DNA of 64,000 nucleotides from Clostridium ragsdalei P11 (GCF_001675165.1 NZ_LROS01000008.1:1-64000); one strand, 5' to 3'; counted from the stretch's first letter, positions 26,028-35,685 are shown. The notes: a model not told the origin generated them from the letters alone. A program made the numbers and translations.

Positions 26028-26120
26028 TAAAGCAGCTTTCCTACGTCGGCGTTACCCGAATCAGGTTCAAAGGGTTAAAGTTTTCACTTTTCTCAGCACA
26101 AATGGCACCCCTGGCACTAT
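26028..26120 (-). promoter_or_regulatory. TPP riboswitch (THI element)
   Basis: The minus strand reads GGGGTGCC...GTGCTGAGAAAAG, then CCCTTTGAACCTGATTCGGG and TAACGCCGACGTAGGAAAG. These match the conserved cores of the TPP aptamer (CTGAGA; CTTTGAACCTGATCTGG; TAATGCCAGCGTAGGGAA). Binding of thiamine pyrophosphate should favour the adjacent terminator and switch off the TatD-thiXYZ operon. Confidence 0.95.
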
Positions 26121-26180
26121 AAATAATTTTAGATTAATTACATTTTTATACTAACACTTATCCAAATAAATGTAAATATA

Positions 26181-28031
26181 TTATTTGCTCTTGTCCAAAT
26201 TTAGTTTTTTAATTAAATTATGTCTCAAAATATAATCCGAATAGCTAAGCTGATTCAATATGTAATCTTCTTCTTTTTGAAGTTTATCACTTTTAGAAAT
26301 TTTATTTCCCGTATTTACATCGTAATAAATATCATCTTGTGAAGAATAATAGCAATCTTTATCTATAAAAGAACCATTTCTAAATATGACTCTTTCACTC
26401 TCAGGATTAAAGAGGTCTTTTCCAAGCATGTCCTCTTCTTTCAACTTAAATAAATTACATACTGTAGGATATACATCCATCTGACCTCCATAAACATGGT
26501 TTACCCCTTTCACAGATTCATCAGGAAAATGAATAAACATAGGAACCTTTTGAAGCTTTTCCCACTCTAAATCAGATTTGGAGCTCGTCTTTAAAAAGTT
26601 AAAAAGCTGATCTTGTTTATCTTTAGGTACTGCATAATGATCTCCATATAGTATAACTATTGAATTTTTTAAAGTACCATTTTTGTCTAGTTCATCTAAG
26701 AACATTCCAAGCTGTTCATCCGTATAATGTATTGCTTTTATATAATTTCCAATAAAACTTCCTTTATAATCTCCTACATCAAAGTCTCCGTATTTATTTA
26801 CATCATCATAAGGGAAATGACTTGTTAGAGTTATCAAAAAAGCATAGTAAGGATTTTTCATATTTTTTAGCTTGTCTATAGATTGGCTGAGAAAAGACCT
26901 ATCGCTTAAACCAAGTCCTATAGACTCATTTTGTTTATAACTTTTTTCACCATAAAAAGTATCAAAGCCAAACTTTTTATACATTATATTCCTATTCCAA
27001 AAACTTTCCCTAAATCCGTGTAAAGCTGCAGTGCAATAACCTTCATCCTTAAAATTTTTCGGCATTGCATTGTATTCATTACCCGAGTAAAGCAAATATG
27101 CTGCACCTGCTGATGCAGGATAAAGTGAATTATTTGTCATAAATTCCGCATCAGAAGTTCCGCCAGCTGCTACTTGATAATAAAAATTATCAAAGTACTC
27201 CGAACGTCCTATCCATCTATTTAAATTAGGGGTTATCTCCTTTCCATTTACAGAAGAATTTATAACAAATCCTTGAAGTGCTTCTACCTGTATCATTATC
27301 AAGTTTTTACCTTGTCCGATTCCGTTTAAATTTTCATGACTGGACTTACTTTTATCTACAAAATACTCTATAGCCTGAACTTTATCCTTAGACACAGGAG
27401 TTAGTCTATTTATATTGGCAGAAACACAATTATAAATATCCAGGCAATGATAATTTATCGTACCCAATTTTTTGGCTATATACACTTTATTATACATAGT
27501 TGTCAGAAGCCTAGGCTGTTCTTTTGATAAAGCATAAAAACTTTTGAAATCAATAAGAATACCTACTAAAATAAATACTAAAAACATAGATACTCTAACT
27601 TTTGTAGAAAGTTTTCTATTGTGGCCTGCCAAATACCTATTTATAAATGGAATTATAAATATAATATCAAAAAGATATAAAAAATCTTTAAAGTCCAGTA
27701 GATTAGCCACACTAGATTTTACTGCATTTAATTGAAATCCACTTATCAGAACAGATACAGATATAATATCTTTAAAATATTTATAATAGATCAGATCACT
27801 AACTATGAATATACTTATAATACAATTACATATATACAAAAATCTAGCACGACCTCTAGTTTTAAAAATACAAGCAATGGATACCAATACAAATACTGAA
27901 GCTAAAGCTGGAATAAATAAGCTTTTAAATGAACTCATATGTTTTCCATATACTAATATTTTAAACATTACTACAGTTACAAAAAAAATTACATCTATAA
28001 AATTTGTAAAAAAAGATTTAATTTTATCCAT
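26181..28031 (-). CDS. LTA synthase family protein
   Basis: 616 residues. Five N-terminal membrane helices (about 1-185) are followed by an extracellular sulfatase-fold domain. Active-site features are the metal ligand Glu in IQVEALQGF, the catalytic Thr in AAGGTSDAEFMTNNSLYP, and HFPYDD, plus YGDHYAVP near the end. The family polymerises glycerol phosphate from phosphatidylglycerol into lipoteichoic acid. It could be a primase or a paralogue; one gene alone cannot tell. RBS AGGGGGAAAG. Its stop lies 60 nt from the TPP aptamer; no terminator is evident. Confidence 0.9.
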   Translation of the reverse strand: MDKIKSFFTNFIDVIFFVTVVMFKILVYGKHMSSFKSLFIPALASVFVLVSIACIFKTRGRARFLYICNCIISIFIVSDLIYYKYFKDIISVSVLISGFQLNAVKSSVANLLDFKDFLYLFDIIFIIPFINRYLAGHNRKLSTKVRVSMFLVFILVGILIDFKSFYALSKEQPRLLTTMYNKVYIAKKLGTINYHCLDIYNCVSANINRLTPVSKDKVQAIEYFVDKSKSSHENLNGIGQGKNLIMIQVEALQGFVINSSVNGKEITPNLNRWIGRSEYFDNFYYQVAAGGTSDAEFMTNNSLYPASAGAAYLLYSGNEYNAMPKNFKDEGYCTAALHGFRESFWNRNIMYKKFGFDTFYGEKSYKQNESIGLGLSDRSFLSQSIDKLKNMKNPYYAFLITLTSHFPYDDVNKYGDFDVGDYKGSFIGNYIKAIHYTDEQLGMFLDELDKNGTLKNSIVILYGDHYAVPKDKQDQLFNFLKTSSKSDLEWEKLQKVPMFIHFPDESVKGVNHVYGGQMDVYPTVCNLFKLKEEDMLGKDLFNPESERVIFRNGSFIDKDCYYSSQDDIYYDVNTGNKISKSDKLQKEEDYILNQLSYSDYILRHNLIKKLNLDKSK

Positions 28032-28210
28032 ACTACTTTCCCCCTATGGACATTTGTAATCCTAAAATTAATGAAACTAATATGTATAATTATAAAACAA
28101 TATGTTAACAAAATGAAAGTATTTTTTCGTACCTATTTACATAAATGCCATACTGTAGCATAATATATTTATTACGAAGAAGTTAAAAGAATTAGGAGGT
28201 TGTATATTTG

Positions 28211-28765
28211 ATGGGAGAAAAAGAAGATAACATAGAAGATAATATAGAAGAACTCTCAGTAAATGAAGAAGATAAAAAACAATTTTTGGAAGAACTTAAA
28301 AATAAAAATTTAGAAGAAGAGAAAAAACTTGAAGAGCTTAAAAATAAAGAATTAGAAGAACAAAAAAAGCTTGAAGAAGAGAAAGCAAGATTTGAAGAAG
28401 AACAGAAAAAGAGAGAATTAGAAGAACAAAATAAACAAGTAGAACATATTAATGAAGATGTCCCAAATAAAACTGAGCCTAGTGAGAATAAGTCAAGTGA
28501 AAAAAATGGAACTCTGATGCGGAATTTCAAAATTTCTTTCATAGACACAGCTGTATCAGCTGTAGTTTCAATAGCAGCTCTATATTTATTTGACTTGATA
28601 TTAAGACTCATATTTGGATACTATGTATCGGATATGAAAGGAGTATTTATTATACTATTTATAGTAATACTAATTCTATATCCTGTTATAATGAAAAGTT
28701 CCAAATTAAATAAAACATTAGGTGAAAAGTTCTCCAAAACAACATCCATAGAAAGGAAAGATTAA
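28211..28765 (+). CDS. Coiled-coil protein with C-terminal membrane helices
   Basis: 184 residues. Residues about 1-95 are extremely Glu/Lys-rich heptads (repeated LEELKNK and EEEKKLEE units), a long charged coiled coil. A Ser/Asn/Pro linker follows, then two hydrophobic segments (about 113-135 and 142-162) that resemble part of an RDD-type membrane domain. The N-terminal half should be cytoplasmic or, less likely, exposed; there is no signal peptide. It ends 3 nt before rlmD, so they form an operon. AGGAGG precedes both TTG 28208 and ATG 28211. Function unknown. Confidence 0.75.
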   Translation: MGEKEDNIEDNIEELSVNEEDKKQFLEELKNKNLEEEKKLEELKNKELEEQKKLEEEKARFEEEQKKRELEEQNKQVEHINEDVPNKTEPSENKSSEKNGTLMRNFKISFIDTAVSAVVSIAALYLFDLILRLIFGYYVSDMKGVFIILFIVILILYPVIMKSSKLNKTLGEKFSKTTSIERKD

Positions 28766-28768
28766 AAG

Positions 28769-30121
28769 TTGAAAAAAGGCAGCGAATATGAATTTTTCAT
28801 AGAAGAACTACAATTTCCAGCTATAGGAATAGCAAAAAAAGATGATATGGACGTACTTATAAAAAATACTGTTCCAGGTCAAAAGGTAAAAGCTAGAATT
28901 ACAAAGAAAACAAAACACTATTTAGAAGCGAAAGTTACAGAAATACTTGAAAATGTAAATTATGCAGTAGATCCGTTTTGTCCTCATTTTAATTTATGCG
29001 GTGGATGTACCTCTCAGTTTATACCTTATGACAAGCAATTAGAACTAAAAGAAAAACAAGTCCTAGATCTATTTGAAAAGGCATCCATTTGTGACTTTAA
29101 ATTTCTAGGCATAGAAAAAAGTCCCGAAAAAACTGAATATAGAAATAAAATGGAATTTTCCTTTGGTGATGAACACAGGGGAGGACAACTCACCCTTGGA
29201 ATGCATATAAAAGGAAGATCTTTTGGCGTTGTAAATGTAGATAATTGCAGCCTAGTAGATGCAGATTTTACACTTATTTTAGATAAAGTTGTGACTTATT
29301 TCAGAGAAAAAAATTTACCATATTATAAAATAAAAAACCACGAGGGATATCTGAGAAATTTAGTATTGAGAAAAGGCAGAAATACTGGAGAAATACTTAT
29401 AAACATTGTGACAACTTCTCAAATACAATTTGATTTAGATGGTTTTAATAAGTTATTGCAAGATCTCAACTATAAAGGCACTTTAGTTGGGATACTTCAT
29501 ACTGTAAACGACAATCTATCAGACATGGTAAAAGCAGATAAAGTAGAAATACTATATGGTAGAGATTATATTATAGAAGAAATTTTAGGATTGAAATTTA
29601 AAATATCTCCTGAATCTTTCTTTCAGACTAATTCAAGGGGTACAGAAAAACTATATGCTATAATTAAAGATTTTCTTGGAGATGCTTCCTCAAAAACAGT
29701 TTTTGACTTGTACTGCGGTACGGGAACTATAGGTCAAGTCTTAGCTTCCAGTGTAAATAAAGTAATAGGAGTAGAACTTATAGAAAAGGCTGTTGCTTCT
29801 GCCAATAAAAATGCCAAGTTAAATAATATAAAAAACTGTAGCTTCATAGCCGGAGATGTAAAGGATGTTTTAAATACTTTAGAGGATAAACCAGATGTAA
29901 TAATACTTGATCCACCAAGGCCAGGGGTTCATCCTAAAGCATTAAAATATGTAATTGATTTTAATGCACCTGAAATAATTTACGTATCCTGTAATCCTAA
30001 AACTTTAGTTCAAGATTTAAATGTATTAATTGATGCAGGTTACAATGTAGATAAAGTAAAACTTATGGATATGTTTCCTCATACTCCCCACGTTGAAACC
30101 GTGGTTAAACTAAGTAAGTAA
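28769..30121 (+). CDS. rlmD: 23S rRNA (uracil-C5)-methyltransferase, RlmD family
   Basis: 450 residues. An N-terminal TRAM domain (about 1-65), then Fe-S cluster cysteines [10 protein letters not shown] (about 72-81), then a SAM-binding Rossmann fold with [18 protein letters not shown] follows, and the catalytic Cys lies in YVSCNPKTL. It methylates uridines of 23S rRNA (U1939 and/or U747 in relatives; Firmicutes carry RlmCD-type dual enzymes). The start is TTG with AAAGGAAAG upstream. It follows the coiled-coil gene directly and ends at a strong hairpin. Confidence 0.9.
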   Translation: MKKGSEYEFFIEELQFPAIGIAKKDDMDVLIKNTVPGQKVKARITKKTKHYLEAKVTEILENVNYAVDPFCPHFNLCGGCTSQFIPYDKQLELKEKQVLDLFEKASICDFKFLGIEKSPEKTEYRNKMEFSFGDEHRGGQLTLGMHIKGRSFGVVNVDNCSLVDADFTLILDKVVTYFREKNLPYYKIKNHEGYLRNLVLRKGRNTGEILINIVTTSQIQFDLDGFNKLLQDLNYKGTLVGILHTVNDNLSDMVKADKVEILYGRDYIIEEILGLKFKISPESFFQTNSRGTEKLYAIIKDFLGDASSKTVFDLYCGTGTIGQVLASSVNKVIGVELIEKAVASANKNAKLNNIKNCSFIAGDVKDVLNTLEDKPDVIILDPPRPGVHPKALKYVIDFNAPEIIYVSCNPKTLVQDLNVLIDAGYNVDKVKLMDMFPHTPHVETVVKLSK

Positions 30122-30127
30122 AATTTA

Positions 30128-30175
30128 AAGTGTACCTTAAATTTTAGTTAATTTTCTAACATTTAAGGTACACTT
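30128..30175. terminator. Hairpin between convergent genes
   Basis: AAGTGTACCTTAAAT (30128-30142) and ATTTAAGGTACACTT (30161-30175) pair perfectly over 15 bp. T-rich flanks occur on both strands. It separates rlmD from the convergent ilvE operon. Confidence 0.82.
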
Positions 30176-30199
30176 CATTCATAATTTTTTTCACTAAAA

Positions 30200-31279
30200 C
30201 TATATTGTATCCACTGTTTCTACCCAACCAAAAATATCTTCATCTTCACCATATTGGATGTTTACAAGTTTATTATAAAGTTCTTCTGTTATTTTTCCTA
30301 CCTTGTTATCACCAGCATAAACAGTTTCTCCTTTATAACATAAACCACCAACAGGAGCTATAACTGCTGCCGTACCTGTTCCAAACATTTCAGTAATTTC
30401 TTTATCTTTAATTCCTTTCACAACTTCATCTATTGATATATTTCTTTCTTCAACCTCATATCCTAAATGAGCTGCCAATTTTATTACAGAATCTCTAGTT
30501 ATACCAGGAAGTATTGAACCTGTAAGCTTTGGTGTTACAAGCTTATTTCCATAAACGAAGAAAATGTTCATAGAACCTGCTTCTTCTATATATTTATTTT
30601 CTTTAGCGTCTAACCAAAGTACCTGAGAAAATCCCTCCTTCTCTGCCTTTAAGCCTGCTAGAAGGCTTGCAGCATAATTTCCTCCTGTTTTTGCATCTCC
30701 AACTCCACCTACAACTGCACGAACAAGTTTATCCTCTACATATAAGCTAACAGTATTGAAACCACTGCTAAAATATGCTCCGACAGCAGTTATAAAAATG
30801 CAAAAATTATATTCTGGTGAAGGATGAACACCTAAAGCCACTCCTGTTCCCATGAGCGTAGGCCTTATATAAAGAGATGTTCCCTTTTCCTTTGGAAGCC
30901 ACCTTTTATCTATTTTAACAAGTTCCTTTACAGCTTCTACAAAAACATCCTCTGGAACTGGTGTCATACACAATCTTTCAGCAGACTTATACATTCTTTT
31001 AGCATTATCAAATGGTCTAAATAAAAGCACTCTTCCATCTTCTGAATAATATGCCTTCATTCCTTCAAAAACTTCTTGAGAATACTGTATTACCACTGAT
31101 GCAGGATCAAAGGACATTGGCTCATATTTTTTAAGTTCCCCCTTTTCCCATCCCTTTTCCTTAGTCCATTTCATAGTAAACATATAATCCGTATAAATCA
31201 TACCAAATCCCAAGCTATCATAATCTTTATACATTAGTTTTAATTCATTATCTGGAATTTTCTTTGTCAAAAAATCCAT
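30200..31279 (-). CDS. ilvE: Branched-chain amino acid aminotransferase
   Basis: 359 residues, fold-type IV PLP enzyme of the longer (class II, eukaryote-like) type. Visible are YSQEVFEGMKAY, RPTLMGTG, the catalytic lysine in GVGDAKTGGNYAASL, EEAGSMNIFFVYG and TGSILPGITRDSV. It converts leucine, isoleucine and valine to 2-oxo acids and back. ATG 31279 has AGGAGTG upstream; the frame is open to 31297. It is last in an operon with an APC permease, a ketopantoate-reductase-like protein and a cyclase, which suggests a linked amino-acid/2-oxo-acid pathway. Confidence 0.93.
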   Translation of the reverse strand: MDFLTKKIPDNELKLMYKDYDSLGFGMIYTDYMFTMKWTKEKGWEKGELKKYEPMSFDPASVVIQYSQEVFEGMKAYYSEDGRVLLFRPFDNAKRMYKSAERLCMTPVPEDVFVEAVKELVKIDKRWLPKEKGTSLYIRPTLMGTGVALGVHPSPEYNFCIFITAVGAYFSSGFNTVSLYVEDKLVRAVVGGVGDAKTGGNYAASLLAGLKAEKEGFSQVLWLDAKENKYIEEAGSMNIFFVYGNKLVTPKLTGSILPGITRDSVIKLAAHLGYEVEERNISIDEVVKGIKDKEITEMFGTGTAAVIAPVGGLCYKGETVYAGDNKVGKITEELYNKLVNIQYGEDEDIFGWVETVDTI

Positions 31280-31296
31280 TATACTCACTCCTATCA

Positions 31297-32709
31297 CTAT
31301 ATCGCATTTTCTTCATTTTCTTCATATAAATCTTCATGTAATAACTCTTCATGTGAAACTTCATGGCTTTTTCTATAAATTTGACTAAACACAAATCCTA
31401 CAATTGTCCATCCTAATACTATATAAGGAAAGAGATTTGCCGGATAGCTTGGTACAGGATAAATATTAGAATAGAAAGCAAAAGCAAGTCCAAATAATCC
31501 TACTGTGGGAAGTATCAAATTATGAATTTTCCATATATTTTTAGCTTTAAAATATATTATAGCCCCAAGACATGTTAGTAAATAAGATATCAATAAAGCT
31601 AACGCACCAATTGTCCCTAAATATCCAAAAGTAGTTATTCCATCATTTTTAAACATTAAACAAATTACAACTACTGCTGCTGCTAGCATTACATTAAGTG
31701 CTATATAAGGCGTACTGTGCTTATGATGAACTTTTGTAAATACATTTGGGACGTTGCCATCTCTGCTCATTGTAAAAAGAATTCTTGCACCTGCTGTTAA
31801 CGCACCTAATGCTGATGAAAAAGCCGATAAGCTTGCTCCAAATGTTAGTACTATAGCAAATGATTTTCCTATATATTTTTGGGATAAATCTACAGTAGTT
31901 GAAGAAGACTTTGTAAGAGCCTCTAATCCGCCTTTAGTAATTCCAAATCCTATAACCTGAGCATAGCTTACAAAAATAAAGAACAATCCAGTTACTATAA
32001 CCGTACTTGCAAGAGCAAAGGGTATTACTTTTTTAGGATCTTTACTTTCCTCTCCTAAACTTGATGCTCCTTCAAAACCACCAAAACATAAAAGTGCAAC
32101 AACTCCAGCACTACCTATACTTCCAATGCTATTTCCATTAAGTTTAAAAGGTGCCAAACTTAAACCTGTAGTCATGGCAGTTTTTGCAATTATTACAACA
32201 GAAAGCACAAGTATCATTAATATTGTTATGCCTTCAAATGCTAACATTACCCTTGTACTTATTGCTACTTCGTTAATTGAAATGTACCACATAGTAATGC
32301 CACATATTATTGCAACTGGTATCCATGGGAGGTTAACTCCGCTAATTTGATTTATAAATTCTGTAAAAAGGCCAGAAAAGGCACAACAGCATCCAGTAAA
32401 GAACATAAAATATGCCAAAAATAGTATCCATCCCGAAGCTGTTCCTGCTTTCTTACCCAAGGATTTTTGAACAAAAGTATAAACAGAACCTGCAGTTGAA
32501 ATATACTGATTAAATTTTACAAAAGCTATAGCTACACATCCTATCACAAGTGTGCTTACAAAAAACACCAATCCAGTTGAATATGAAGCAATACTAGCCA
32601 TTAAAGTTACATTCATAGACATAGCAAAGGTTGGCGCTATAATAGCAACAGATAGTGCTATTACCTCAAGATAATTCAATTGGTTTTTCTTTAATTCATT
32701 CTTAGCCAA
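31297..32709 (-). CDS. APC-superfamily amino acid permease
   Basis: 470 residues with 12 membrane helices. The typical amino acid-polyamine-organocation features are IAPTFAMSMNVT, FVQKSLGKKAGTASGW, LLCFGGFEGASSLGEESKDPKKVIP and MSRDGNVP. The start is TTG with GGGGGGAA 5-6 nt upstream. It sits between ilvE and the ketopantoate-reductase-like gene, so a branched-chain amino acid or related substrate is plausible but not shown by sequence. Confidence 0.9.
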   Translation of the reverse strand: MAKNELKKNQLNYLEVIALSVAIIAPTFAMSMNVTLMASIASYSTGLVFFVSTLVIGCVAIAFVKFNQYISTAGSVYTFVQKSLGKKAGTASGWILFLAYFMFFTGCCCAFSGLFTEFINQISGVNLPWIPVAIICGITMWYISINEVAISTRVMLAFEGITILMILVLSVVIIAKTAMTTGLSLAPFKLNGNSIGSIGSAGVVALLCFGGFEGASSLGEESKDPKKVIPFALASTVIVTGLFFIFVSYAQVIGFGITKGGLEALTKSSSTTVDLSQKYIGKSFAIVLTFGASLSAFSSALGALTAGARILFTMSRDGNVPNVFTKVHHKHSTPYIALNVMLAAAVVVICLMFKNDGITTFGYLGTIGALALLISYLLTCLGAIIYFKAKNIWKIHNLILPTVGLFGLAFAFYSNIYPVPSYPANLFPYIVLGWTIVGFVFSQIYRKSHEVSHEELLHEDLYEENEENAI

Positions 32710-32760
32710 TGCAATTCCCCCCTCAAATTTAATATCTTAATTGCCTAACATTGGATTTCA

Positions 32761-33687
32761 TTAGTACAAGGATTCTGTAACCTTAATAATATTGGTAAGT
32801 GTACTATTTATAGGTGTTAAAACATTGTACTTTTTGCCAAGTTCTACTACTGTCCCACCAAAAATCTCAATCTCTGTTTTTCTCTTAGCCAGTATATCCT
32901 GGCACATTGAAGTTTTTCCCTCAGGTGACAGTTTATTTAAAACCTTCACCCAATCTTCTATATCTTCTTCTGTGAGATTAACTCCTGCCTTTTGAGATAC
33001 TAAAATAACTTCTTCCATAGCATTTCTCATTATATTTATGGCAGCTTGTTCTCTTTGAAATACACCATAATTTGCCTTTAAAACAGCTGATGTTTGGTTA
33101 ATACCTACATTAACCATGAATTTCCACCACAATGATCTAAGCATATCCTTTGGAATCTTGTTTTCAATTTTAGCCTTATTGAAAAATTCTTTAAGGGTTT
33201 TGACCTTGTCCGTTAATGTATCATTGCTTTCCTCACCAAAATCTATATATCCAATATTTTTAAAGTTTACATTTTGATGCCCTTCCCTTACAGCATCTAT
33301 TCCTGCTGATATTGAATAAAGCACTTTATCCTTTCCATAAACTTCTCCAAGTATTTCTTCACTGGTAATTCCATTTAACAGAGACATTATAATGGTATTA
33401 TCACCTACATGATTTTTAATCTGAGTAACTGCTTCTTTTAATTGATTATACTTTACCGCAACTATTATTAAATCTGCAGCCTCACATTTTTCATCTGGTT
33501 CTGCAACATCATAAAAATATTTCTCTCCATTTATTACAAAGCCATCTTTTCTATACCTCTCAGCTCTTTTTCCTTCGGCAATTATCTTTACGTTAATATC
33601 TTGTATATTTTTAAAAATTTGGCTTGAATAAGCACATCCCATTGCACCCATTCCAATTATAGATACATTTTTTATTTCTCTAATCAT
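32761..33687 (-). CDS. 2-dehydropantoate 2-reductase family protein
   Basis: 308 residues: an N-terminal NAD(P) Rossmann fold (IIGMGAMGCAYSSQI) and a C-terminal helical domain (ApbA_C, about 175-300) with the catalytic-type lysine in LWWKFMVNVGINQTSAVL. The family reduces ketopantoate to pantoate for coenzyme A synthesis, but many paralogues act on other 2-oxo acids. No other pantothenate gene is near. Its neighbours are a kynurenine-formamidase-like cyclase, an amino acid permease and ilvE, so reduction of a 2-oxo acid from amino acid breakdown is an equal possibility. I therefore withhold panE. Confidence 0.87.
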   Translation of the reverse strand: MIREIKNVSIIGMGAMGCAYSSQIFKNIQDINVKIIAEGKRAERYRKDGFVINGEKYFYDVAEPDEKCEAADLIIVAVKYNQLKEAVTQIKNHVGDNTIIMSLLNGITSEEILGEVYGKDKVLYSISAGIDAVREGHQNVNFKNIGYIDFGEESNDTLTDKVKTLKEFFNKAKIENKIPKDMLRSLWWKFMVNVGINQTSAVLKANYGVFQREQAAINIMRNAMEEVILVSQKAGVNLTEEDIEDWVKVLNKLSPEGKTSMCQDILAKRKTEIEIFGGTVVELGKKYNVLTPINSTLTNIIKVTESLY

Positions 33688-33730
33688 TACAATAGGAACT
33701 CCTTTTACTTATTTATTTGAAAATGCCTTA

Positions 33731-34477
33731 TTACTCATTAACTATTGCAAAAGCACGTACTGGAAAACCTGGTGCATTCTTAGCTTTTGGAACCACACAG
33801 AAAATTATTGATCCTACTGGCGGAACCTTATCCAAATTCGTCATTACTTCGATTTGATATTTATCTTGATTTAATATATAATTTTCACCTTTAAAGCCAT
33901 ATTCAGCTTGTCTTATTGGAGCATCTGTATCAAATGGTTCATGTCCACTTGCTGCTATCTTTCGTGTTTCATATAAAAATTCCAATGTTTCATATGCCCA
34001 TCCTGGATAATGAAGATTTCCTTCACTGTCTGCATTTGAACATTTTTCTTGATCTGGCCAATTTTTACCCCAATCCGTTCTCATTGCTACAAAAGAACCT
34101 TCTGGAATAATACCGTACTCAGCTTCAAATGCAAGCAAATCTTCAAGCGTAAGCTCATAATCAGGATTTTCTTTAAACTTTTCTGAACAATCAATAACTA
34201 CAAGAGGAAGAACCATTTCTTTAAGTTCTATATCCTCAATAAGTCTTTTACCTGCTGCAAAGTGTCCTGGGGCATCCATATGTGTTCCATACTGTCCTGG
34301 AAAAGTATATTGATTGACAAATATACCATCCTTCTCAATTGTAAAAAGAGTTTCAATTTTTTCAGCCTTAAAGCCAGACCACTTTGGTGTATCTGAACCA
34401 AAGGCATGTGTTAAATCAACCCATTTGCATTTTTTTAAATCAATTAATGTTTTCCACAAATCTACATTTATTGTCAT
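33731..34477 (-). CDS. Cyclase/kynurenine-formamidase-like metal hydrolase
   Basis: 248 residues. The family motif H-G-T-H-x-D-x-P-x-H appears as GQYGTHMDAPGHFA (about residues 61-74), with the N-terminal metal/active-site HAF and a C-terminal Glu in the region ASGHEPFDTDAP. Enzymes of this fold hydrolyse N-formylkynurenine, isatin or similar amides. There are no tryptophan-catabolic genes here, so the substrate is open. It is first in a four-gene operon with a promoter at 34546-34574. RBS AGGAGAGATG. Confidence 0.85.
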   Translation of the reverse strand: MTINVDLWKTLIDLKKCKWVDLTHAFGSDTPKWSGFKAEKIETLFTIEKDGIFVNQYTFPGQYGTHMDAPGHFAAGKRLIEDIELKEMVLPLVVIDCSEKFKENPDYELTLEDLLAFEAEYGIIPEGSFVAMRTDWGKNWPDQEKCSNADSEGNLHYPGWAYETLEFLYETRKIAASGHEPFDTDAPIRQAEYGFKGENYILNQDKYQIEVMTNLDKVPPVGSIIFCVVPKAKNAPGFPVRAFAIVNE

Positions 34478-34545
34478 TTTTCATCTCTCCTCTGCATTTT
34501 TATTCATATTTTGTAAAATATTCGCGAATCGTAAATCTTTATTAT

Positions 34546-34574
34546 AATATATATCCATTTATCAAAATAGTCAA
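34546..34574 (-). promoter_or_regulatory. Promoter of the cyclase-APC-ilvE operon
   Basis: On the minus strand TTGACT (34574-34569) and TATATT (34551-34546) are separated by 17 bp. An 11-bp inverted repeat, ATTTATCAAAA (34557-34567) and TTTTGATAAAT (34580-34590), straddles the -35 and looks like an operator. No regulator for it is identifiable. Confidence 0.6.
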
Positions 34575-34623
34575 TACTTTTTTGATAAATTATCATCATT
34601 AACTCACGCAAATTTTCTTATTA

Positions 34624-34671
34624 TTAAAAAACACATAGTTACATTGATAATTAGTCAATATAACTATGCGT
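34624..34671 (-). terminator. Terminator of the MerR gene
   Basis: On the minus strand ACGCATAGTTA with ATTGA pairs with TCAAT and TAACTATGTGT. It is followed by TTTTTAAT, 48 nt after the MerR stop codon. Confidence 0.85.
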
Positions 34672-34718
34672 TATAAATTAATATATACAACTATATTTTA
34701 TATGATTTTTTAAGCATA

Positions 34719-35558
34719 CTAAAATGATACTGAATTGATTCCAAGTTCCAGCACTTGTATTTCCATTTCATACTCATATTTGGTTTTTGCCCTTAAGTCA
34801 AAACGCTCAAAAATCTGTATAGCCGTATCAGATAAATTAATTCCATTATTACTTGCAAATTTAATAAGTTCATATATAACCTGACAGGAAAGTTTCTCTG
34901 AATATCTAAATTTACAACATAAATAGCGACCTTCAGGTAAAATGAGATATTCTATATTTTTAAGACGTTTATCTGTAAAGTATCCAATCTGTGATACTAG
35001 TAAATCATGCATCTCAGGTTTATAATCTTTTTTCTTGTAGATATAGCACATTGTATTTCCTTCGGCTGAAATAGCACTTTCAAATAAGTCTTCATTTCTT
35101 CTACAATATAAATCGATATCATAAATTGAAACATTGACATTTTTAACTGCAACATGACGTGACATAAGATATTGCTCATATATTTTCAAATCCATAGCAC
35201 TGTTATCTCTATTTTTAAGGTTATTAATTGCCTCTGTAATAACTTCACTTGAATATTGCAGTTCTTGAATTTTTTTCTCAACAGATACTTTATGATTGGA
35301 TAGACACTCTAGAAGGATTTCATAATCATCAGAAGAATTCAACATAAATTTAATCTCTTCTAACGATACTTTTAAACCTTTATTCATATAGCGAATCAAA
35401 TCAATATAAAAAAACTGATCATAAGCATAGTAACGATAATGTGTATTTTCATCAATACGAAAAGGTTTTAATATACCCATTGAATCATAAAGACGTAATG
35501 CTTTAATAGGTATACTCATTAGCTTAGATACTTCACCCGTAGTATATAAATCTTTCAA
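34719..35558 (-). CDS. MerR-family transcriptional regulator (BmrR-like)
   Basis: 279 residues. The N-terminal MerR winged helix (YTTGEVSKLMSIPIKALRLYDSMGILKP...HYRYYAYDQF), a coiled-coil dimerisation helix (about 80-118), and a C-terminal GyrI/BmrR-type effector pocket (about 125-275). Such regulators bind aromatic or cationic small molecules and untwist a promoter with a long spacer. It is divergent from the Fe-S/flavin operon, whose promoter has a 19-bp spacer and dyad. The start is TTG with GGGGGAGG 8 nt upstream. The effector is unknown. Confidence 0.9.
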   Translation of the reverse strand: MKDLYTTGEVSKLMSIPIKALRLYDSMGILKPFRIDENTHYRYYAYDQFFYIDLIRYMNKGLKVSLEEIKFMLNSSDDYEILLECLSNHKVSVEKKIQELQYSSEVITEAINNLKNRDNSAMDLKIYEQYLMSRHVAVKNVNVSIYDIDLYCRRNEDLFESAISAEGNTMCYIYKKKDYKPEMHDLLVSQIGYFTDKRLKNIEYLILPEGRYLCCKFRYSEKLSCQVIYELIKFASNNGINLSDTAIQIFERFDLRAKTKYEYEMEIQVLELGINSVSF

Positions 35559-35654
35559 TTCAGATACCTCCCCCTGAAAGCAAATTCATCTAATCTTTAT
35601 TATATAATGCTTTATTTCCTTAATCAAACCATTTGAAAAATATATAAAAAGCTA

Positions 35655-35685
35655 TTGACTCTTCCCCTGGGGCAGACTATATAGT
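35655..35685 (+). promoter_or_regulatory. MerR-type promoter of the redox operon
   Basis: TTGACT (35655-35660) and TATAGT (35680-35685) are 19 bp apart, the overlong spacing that MerR-family activators require. Between them lies the dyad TCTTCCCC-T-GGGGCAGA, close to known operators of multidrug-type MerR proteins. The regulator is encoded divergently 97 nt away. Confidence 0.82.

Noticed and set aside
28192-28611. 139-codon Ser/Phe-rich frame antisense to the coiled-coil gene
   Set aside because: The CSSSN/FSSSS repeats are the reverse reading of Glu/Lys heptad codons. The sense frame has the ribosome site and operon context.
32761-33687. Assigning panE and a pantothenate operon
   Set aside because: No panB, panC or panD nearby. 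The neighbours point to amino acid/2-oxo acid metabolism, so only the family is stated.
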